Assembly (NCBI GenBank): GCA_045635785.1
Contig: JAZTWJ010000051.1
Location: forward strand, 1 to 10,837
Direction of reading: 5' to 3'
Source of the DNA: Flemingiibacterium sp045635785
Lineage (GTDB): Bacteria > Bacillota > Clostridia > Oscillospirales > CAG-272
DNA: 10,837 nt
In this document: piece after piece, positions 7,509 to 10,837 of the stretch
Position numbering within the stretch: the first letter of the stretch is position 1
Layout: each line of letters opens with the position of its first letter
Program-made: the position numbers and the translations under genes
Notes under the pieces: model-generated
Database searches by the model: none
What the model was told of the DNA's origin: nothing
Seen by the model: only the letters and a program-made list of their open reading frames with translations

Positions 7509-7549
7509 GATCCCCGTTTTCTCATTTTAGAAAACGGGGATCGGTTTTT
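7509..7549. terminator. Shared terminator between converging metH and the P-II-like gene
   Basis: A perfect 14-bp stem pairs GATCCCCGTTTTCT (7509-7522) with AGAAAACGGGGATC (7529-7542) around a CATTTT loop. On the plus strand it is followed by GG and five T residues (7545-7549), which ends the metF-metH transcript. Read on the minus strand it lies 14 bases beyond the stop of the P-II-like gene and is followed by TTTCTGTC, a weaker T-tract, so it probably serves both directions. Confidence 0.9.
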
Positions 7550-7555
7550 AATCGG

Positions 7556-8221
7556 TTAAATACGCATCGCTTTATCCACACTCAAGCTGCAAACGATCGC
7601 CTGTGCATCTGTGCGAAGCCCAAAGGCGCGATTGATCTCCTCCATCACCTTGTCGCGGATGGTATCGGGCGTGAGGATCGCCACGACCTCGCGTTCTTCC
7701 TCCATAGTCACGCCGAGCAGCTCACCCGCGTGATTTTCCGCGAGATTGGCGCGCAGAACCGTTCCGCCGGTCACACCGACACTTTTTGCCACGCCCATGA
7801 CTTCGTCCGCCAGACCGCGATTGACCGCGATCAGCACAAGACTGTGCTTGTATTCGTTTTTCATTTTGCTCTCTGCCTCCTGTTGGGGCACCGTTCCCGT
7901 CATGCGACGGGTCAGCGCCTCTGTAATACTGCCAATGGCACCCAGTGGGATCATCATCAAAATACCGTGTCCGCGCCCCTGCATCGGATCCGCTTCCAAT
8001 TCAAAGGCAAAGCGCTCTGCCGCACTGCGTGTGCAAAGGCTTCCGATGATATCCTTGTCGCGAGAACCGATACCGAGCAGATCCATCATTTCGGAGGGGG
8101 CGGTTCCCTGTCCGACCAGACGAAAATGCCACGGCACATAGTTTTTCTGCATGGTTTCGATCACCTTTGCGCCGTCACCGCGGCGCGTGATGGTCAGCAG
8201 CAGCATCATGCGTTCACTCAT
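7556..8221 (-). CDS. Two-domain P-II-like regulatory protein paired with a DUF1538 membrane protein
   Basis: The product has 221 residues and no membrane segment. It appears to be two P-II-like (ferredoxin-fold) halves in tandem, where a classical GlnB/GlnK has one of about 112. The second half (about 124-221) is the clearer: SLVLIAVNRGLADEVMGVAK then GVTGGTVLRA (149-158) follows the P-II pattern of first strand, helix, and G-x-T-V strand leading to the T-loop. A T-loop-like segment (about 159-176) and EREVVAILTPDTIRDKVMEEI come next. The first half (about 5-107) has a divergent version with GQGTAPSEMMDLLGIG (37-52) and GHGILMMIPLGAIGSI. No GlnB uridylylation-site tyrosine context is seen. 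The start ATG overlaps the upstream stop as ATGA (8218-8221), so translation is coupled to the membrane protein. I infer that it senses a nucleotide or metabolite and controls that protein, by analogy with AmtB-GlnK; ligand and partner contact are unproven. Confidence 0.8.
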   Translation of the reverse strand: MSERMMLLLTITRRGDGAKVIETMQKNYVPWHFRLVGQGTAPSEMMDLLGIGSRDKDIIGSLCTRSAAERFAFELEADPMQGRGHGILMMIPLGAIGSITEALTRRMTGTVPQQEAESKMKNEYKHSLVLIAVNRGLADEVMGVAKSVGVTGGTVLRANLAENHAGELLGVTMEEEREVVAILTPDTIRDKVMEEINRAFGLRTDAQAIVCSLSVDKAMRI

Positions 8222-9753
8222 GTCGGATCACCGTCCTTTTCGTTGTCATAGTAAACAATGCTGTCTTCCAGCTCCGCAAATTCCGCCGCGATCTTACGGC
8301 GATGGGATTTGCGGCGCAGTTCGGTGGCAAGGCCGATACACTGAATGGTAATCAGCGGCGTGATGGCAACCATTGCAACCACACCGAAGGCATCCGTCAT
8401 TACGTTGCCGCCAAGCGCCTCGCAGGCGCCAAGGGCAAAGGGAAGGATGAAGGTGGTGGTCATGGGGCCGCTGGCAACACCGCCCGAGTCAAATGCCACA
8501 CCCGTATAAAGCGGCGGCACGAAAAAGCTGATGACCAGCGAAAGAATATAACCGCAGATCATAAAGGGCAAGATCGGAATACCCGTCAATACGCGCAGCA
8601 TAGCAATACCAACGGAAATTGCCACGCCCACGGAAAGTCCCGTGCCGATGGATTTTTGCGTGATGGTGCCATTGGAGATTTCCTCAACCTGCTTTTTCAG
8701 AACGTGGACCGCAGGCTCGGCGGCTACGGTGAACCAACCGATGATCATGCCGATGGGAATCAGCGCGACGGCAAACTTGTTTCCCGCAAGCTCCGCGCCA
8801 ATCAGTTGACCGGCGGGAAGGAATCCCACATTGGCACCGGTCAAAAAGAGAACCAGTCCTATGTAGGTATACACAAAACCAATAATCGCTTTAGGCAGCT
8901 CTCTGCCATGAAAGCGGCGGAAAAACAGCTGGAACAATATAAACACTGCCACAATGGGCAGGAACGCGACCAGCATTTCTCCTGCATAATGCGGGATGGC
9001 GTGTAATATTTCAAAAAAAGCATCCTTTGTCGTCTCAATTTCAGAGATGGGCGTTTGTACAGCGGCGCTGTTTTCAAACGGAAAGAAGACCGACAGGATC
9101 AGCACCGACAGAATCGGTCCGACACTGCAAAGCGCCACAAGACCAAAGCTGTCCTCGCTGTGGTGGTGCGTACCGATGGCAGCCATACCTGCACCGAACG
9201 CCATGATAAACGGAACGGTGATAGGACCTGTAGTGACACCGCCCGAGTCAAATGCGGTGGGAACCAAATTCTCCGGCGCAAGGAACGCCAAAACCAGGAC
9301 AACCAAATAGAAGCCCATGAGCAGATAGGAAAGCTTTATATGAAACCGTGTCCGCAACAGCGAAACGAGCATCAAAAAACCCACACCAATGGCAACAGAC
9401 AAAATCAGCACCATATTCGGCACCGAAGGTACCTGCTTCGCCAGCATCTGCAAATCCGGCTCGGCAATGGTAATCAGCACGCCAAGCACAAAGCAGACGA
9501 CAATCTTTGGAAACAGCCATTTAGAGCGGCTCATCTGCACACCGATGCCCTCACCAAGCGGTGATATGCTCATGCCGGCCCCCAGCGTAAACAGCGCCAT
9601 GCCCACCACCAACGCAATTGCACTGAAAATGAACAAAGCCAGAACACCCGGATCCATGGGCGCCAATGTGATGCTGAGCAGCAGCACAATAGCGGTAATC
9701 GGTAGTACCGACGAAACCGACTCCGCAACTTTTTCCCTAAATATCGCAAACAC
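8218..9753 (-). CDS. DUF1538 polytopic membrane protein with two homologous halves, probable cation transporter
   Basis: The product has up to 511 residues and about 12-14 hydrophobic segments, so it is an integral membrane protein. It belongs to DUF1538 and contains two copies of the domain. LFTLGAGMSISPLGEGIG...AEPDLQMLAKQV (54-108) matches LFLTGANVGFLPAGQLIG...AEPAVHVLKKQV (302-356). AFDSGGVTTGPITVPFI (167-183) matches AFDSGGVASGPMTTTFI (420-436), each followed by a DxFG segment. Such paired re-entrant-looking motifs suggest a pseudo-symmetric transporter. I recall that DUF1538 proteins UmpA/UmpB of Halomonas were reported as a two-subunit cation/proton antiporter; this should be confirmed. 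The charged C-terminal tail (about 478-511) is presumably cytoplasmic. It is the first gene of a two-gene unit with the P-II-like gene. The start is uncertain: GTG at 9753 overlaps the Shine-Dalgarno, and the better-spaced codon is ATA at 9744 (see findings). Confidence 0.88.
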   Translation of the reverse strand: MFAIFREKVAESVSSVLPITAIVLLLSITLAPMDPGVLALFIFSAIALVVGMALFTLGAGMSISPLGEGIGVQMSRSKWLFPKIVVCFVLGVLITIAEPDLQMLAKQVPSVPNMVLILSVAIGVGFLMLVSLLRTRFHIKLSYLLMGFYLVVLVLAFLAPENLVPTAFDSGGVTTGPITVPFIMAFGAGMAAIGTHHHSEDSFGLVALCSVGPILSVLILSVFFPFENSAAVQTPISEIETTKDAFFEILHAIPHYAGEMLVAFLPIVAVFILFQLFFRRFHGRELPKAIIGFVYTYIGLVLFLTGANVGFLPAGQLIGAELAGNKFAVALIPIGMIIGWFTVAAEPAVHVLKKQVEEISNGTITQKSIGTGLSVGVAISVGIAMLRVLTGIPILPFMICGYILSLVISFFVPPLYTGVAFDSGGVASGPMTTTFILPFALGACEALGGNVMTDAFGVVAMVAITPLITIQCIGLATELRRKSHRRKIAAEFAELEDSIVYYDNEKDGDPT

Positions 9754-9758
9754 CTCCC
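9753..9758 (-). promoter_or_regulatory. Shine-Dalgarno of the DUF1538 gene that makes its start ambiguous
   Basis: Read on the minus strand, GGGAGG runs from 9758 to 9753 and its last G is the first base of the only conventional start codon, GTG (9753-9751). A Shine-Dalgarno cannot work with zero spacing. Counting 8 bases downstream of it reaches ATA (9744-9742), in frame, which would remove three residues and start the protein at IFREKVAESV. Confidence 0.65.
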
Positions 9759-9812
9759 AAAATGTTCAGCCCAATTTTTAGTCACACCTTTTTCGTTTTT
9801 GCAACCTTAATT

Positions 9813-9841
9813 ATTGTACCATATTCCAAAGAAAAAAGCAA
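9813..9841 (-). promoter_or_regulatory. Promoter of the DUF1538/P-II-like operon
   Basis: On the minus strand the -10 element TACAAT (9818-9813) is preceded by TGG (9821-9819), giving an extended -10 motif TGnTACAAT. TTGCTT (9841-9836) lies at a 17-base spacing as a partial -35. Transcription would start near 9806, giving a leader of about 50 bases with no evident riboswitch. The promoter sits between the ATP synthase terminator and the DUF1538 start, so this unit can be transcribed independently. Confidence 0.7.
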
Positions 9842-9863
9842 TAGCGGATTGTGACGGAAATGT

Positions 9864-9894
9864 AAAAACAAGCCGTCTGCATAAGCAAACGGCT
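9864..9894 (-). terminator. Rho-independent terminator of the ATP synthase operon
   Basis: On the minus strand AGCCGTTTGC (9894-9885) pairs with GCAGACGGCT (9880-9871) in a 10-bp stem with one wobble pair and a TTAT loop. It is followed by TG and five T residues (9868-9864). It lies 11 bases after the atpC stop, which confirms that atpC ends where annotated. Confidence 0.9.
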
Positions 9895-9905
9895 CATTTG
9901 TCAAG

Positions 9906-10178
9906 CTATTTCGTTTCTTCTACCCAATGCAGCTTCGCCGCAAGCAACGTTACAGCGTCCGCATTCACATTCAAAAGCCCACCGTCATGCTCAGAAATCT
10001 TTTCCGAACCGTCCGCAAGCAATAATTTGCATATGCCGGGCTTTAACGCCGTCATGAAGGGCGTATGTCCCGCCATGATTGCCAGCTCGCCTTCGATGCC
10101 GCGCACATCAAGCTTTACGGCCTCACCTTCAAAGGCGTTGCCGTCAGGCGTTGCGATTTTCAGCTTGAATACGTTCAT
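9906..10178 (-). CDS. atpC: F-type ATP synthase epsilon subunit, short form lacking the C-terminal helical domain
   Basis: The 90-residue product corresponds to the N-terminal beta-sandwich domain of the epsilon subunit, part of the rotating central stalk with gamma. Typical features are FKLKIATPDGNAFEGEA at the start, VRGIEGELAIMAGHTPFMTALKPG (about 25-48; family pattern G-x-x-G-x-hydrophobic-x-x-GHxP) and DGGLLNVNADAVTLLA (65-80). Usual epsilon subunits are 130-140 residues; the rest is a two-helix domain that binds ATP and can lock the enzyme against ATP hydrolysis. Here the frame closes at TAG (9908-9906) after HWVEETK, and a terminator follows 11 bases on. The shortness is therefore built into the gene rather than caused by the window edge, and no helical-domain remnant lies between stop and terminator. 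The start overlaps the atpD stop as ATGA (10175-10178) and has GAAGGA at 10190-10185. Confidence 0.95.
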   Translation of the reverse strand: MNVFKLKIATPDGNAFEGEAVKLDVRGIEGELAIMAGHTPFMTALKPGICKLLLADGSEKISEHDGGLLNVNADAVTLLAAKLHWVEETK

Positions 10179-10837
10179 TGCATATCCTTCGCTTTCGCAG
10201 CCGCCTCGTCGATGGTACCGACAAAGAGGAAAGCGGATTCGGGCAAATCATCATGCTTACCGTCGATAATTTCCGCAAAGCCGCGCACCGTTTCGGACAG
10301 CGGTACATACACGCCGGGGAAGCCGTTGAACTTCTCGGAAACATGCAGAGGCTGTGAGAGGAAGTTTTGAATCTTTCTGGCACGGGCAACAAGCAATTTG
10401 TCCTCATCGGAAAGCTCATCCATACCCATGATGGCAATGATGTCCATCAGCTCGTTGTATCTTTGCAGAATGCGCTGTACCTCGCGCGCCACGCGGTAAT
10501 GCTCCTCGCCGAGGATATCCGCATTCAAAATACGGGAGGTGGATTCCAGCGGATCCACCGCGGGATAAACGCCCTTCGAGGCGATGGCACGGGATAGAAC
10601 CGTGGTTGCATCCAAATGAGAGAATGTTGTGGCAGGTGCCGGGTCCGTCAGGTCATCCGCCGGCACATAAACCGCCTGCACGGAGGTGATGGAACCACGC
10701 TTGGTGGAAGTAATGCGCTCCTGCAGCGCGCCCATTTGCGTTGCCAGCGTGGGCTGGTAGCCAACGGCGGAGGGCATGCGTCCGAGAAGTGCCGAAACCT
10801 CGGATCCCGCCTGTGTGAATCGGAAAATATTGTCGAT
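10175..10837 (-). CDS. atpD: F-type ATP synthase beta subunit (3' part only)
   Basis: The C-terminal 220 residues are present; the frame stays open to the window edge (first codon ATC, 10837-10835), so the P-loop and N-terminal barrel lie outside. The fragment starts IDNIFRFTQAGSEVSALLGR, which follows the Walker B region of the catalytic subunit. The alpha/beta family signature PAVDPLESTSR is at fragment residues 92-102. The segment that couples to gamma and epsilon reads DELSDED (140-146), where the textbook sequence is DELSEED; this is a conservative change. KLLVARARKIQNFLSQP follows as in all beta subunits. This is the catalytic subunit of the F1 sector at the cytoplasmic face of the membrane, in the standard ...beta-epsilon order at the operon end. 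Whether the enzyme uses protons or sodium cannot be judged, since the c subunit is not in the window. Confidence 0.98.
   Translation of the reverse strand: MDNIFRFTQAGSEVSALLGRMPSAVGYQPTLATQMGALQERITSTKRGSITSVQAVYVPADDLTDPAPATTFSHLDATTVLSRAIASKGVYPAVDPLESTSRILNADILGEEHYRVAREVQRILQRYNELMDIIAIMGMDELSDEDKLLVARARKIQNFLSQPLHVSEKFNGFPGVYVPLSETVRGFAEIIDGKHDDLPESAFLFVGTIDEAAAKAKDMQ

Noticed and set aside
8302..9006. 234-codon plus-strand frame rich in H, N, Q, R and K opposite the DUF1538 gene
   Set aside because: The polar composition is what the complement of hydrophobic membrane-segment codons gives; the minus-strand frame has clear repeated motifs and operon structure.

Overview
The window looks like a chromosomal stretch from an anaerobic Firmicute, most likely class Clostridia (Oscillospirales- or Christensenellales-like). 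The reasons are strong AGGAGG-type ribosome binding sites, a MetH without the C-terminal activation domain, a Bcp-type peroxiredoxin, an unusually short ATP synthase epsilon subunit, and a DUF1538 membrane protein paired with a P-II-like protein. By eye the base composition is moderately GC-rich. This placement is an inference; no rRNA or other marker gene is present. I see no tRNA, rRNA, CRISPR array, insertion sequence or phage gene, and no gene-free stretch over 300 bases.

Layout. (1) Bases 2-211, plus strand: the 3' end of a 16S rRNA pseudouridine synthase (RsuA type). (2) Bases 212-425: the largest gene-free gap. It holds an inverted-repeat element with hairpin-forming arms, set between imperfect 14-bp direct repeats. 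(3) Bases 426-4025, plus strand: tex, a membrane-anchored ComEC-type metallo-beta-lactamase-fold protein that overlaps the tex stop, and a bcp peroxiredoxin, closed by a rho-independent terminator. (4) Bases 4108-7491, plus strand: a strong sigma-A-type promoter, then metF and metH, a compact unit that makes 5-methyltetrahydrofolate and passes its methyl group to homocysteine through cobalamin. It ends at a 14-bp-stem terminator shared with the converging minus-strand unit. (5) Bases 7556-9841, minus strand: promoter, DUF1538 membrane protein, then a two-domain P-II-like protein, coupled by an ATGA overlap. (6) Bases 9864-10837, minus strand: the end of an F-type ATP synthase operon, atpD (partial) and atpC, also coupled by an ATGA overlap, then a terminator.

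The least understood part is the DUF1538/P-II pair. Both proteins are internally duplicated: the membrane protein carries two copies of the AEP and AFDSGG...GP motifs, and the partner carries two P-II-like halves. By analogy with AmtB-GlnK and SbtA-SbtB it may be a transporter with a dedicated nucleotide- or metabolite-sensing regulator. Its promoter lies just beyond the ATP synthase terminator. Its start codon is ambiguous: the best-placed initiation codon after the Shine-Dalgarno is AUA. Other oddities are a hairpin between the Shine-Dalgarno and start codon of bcp, and an epsilon subunit without the C-terminal helical domain.
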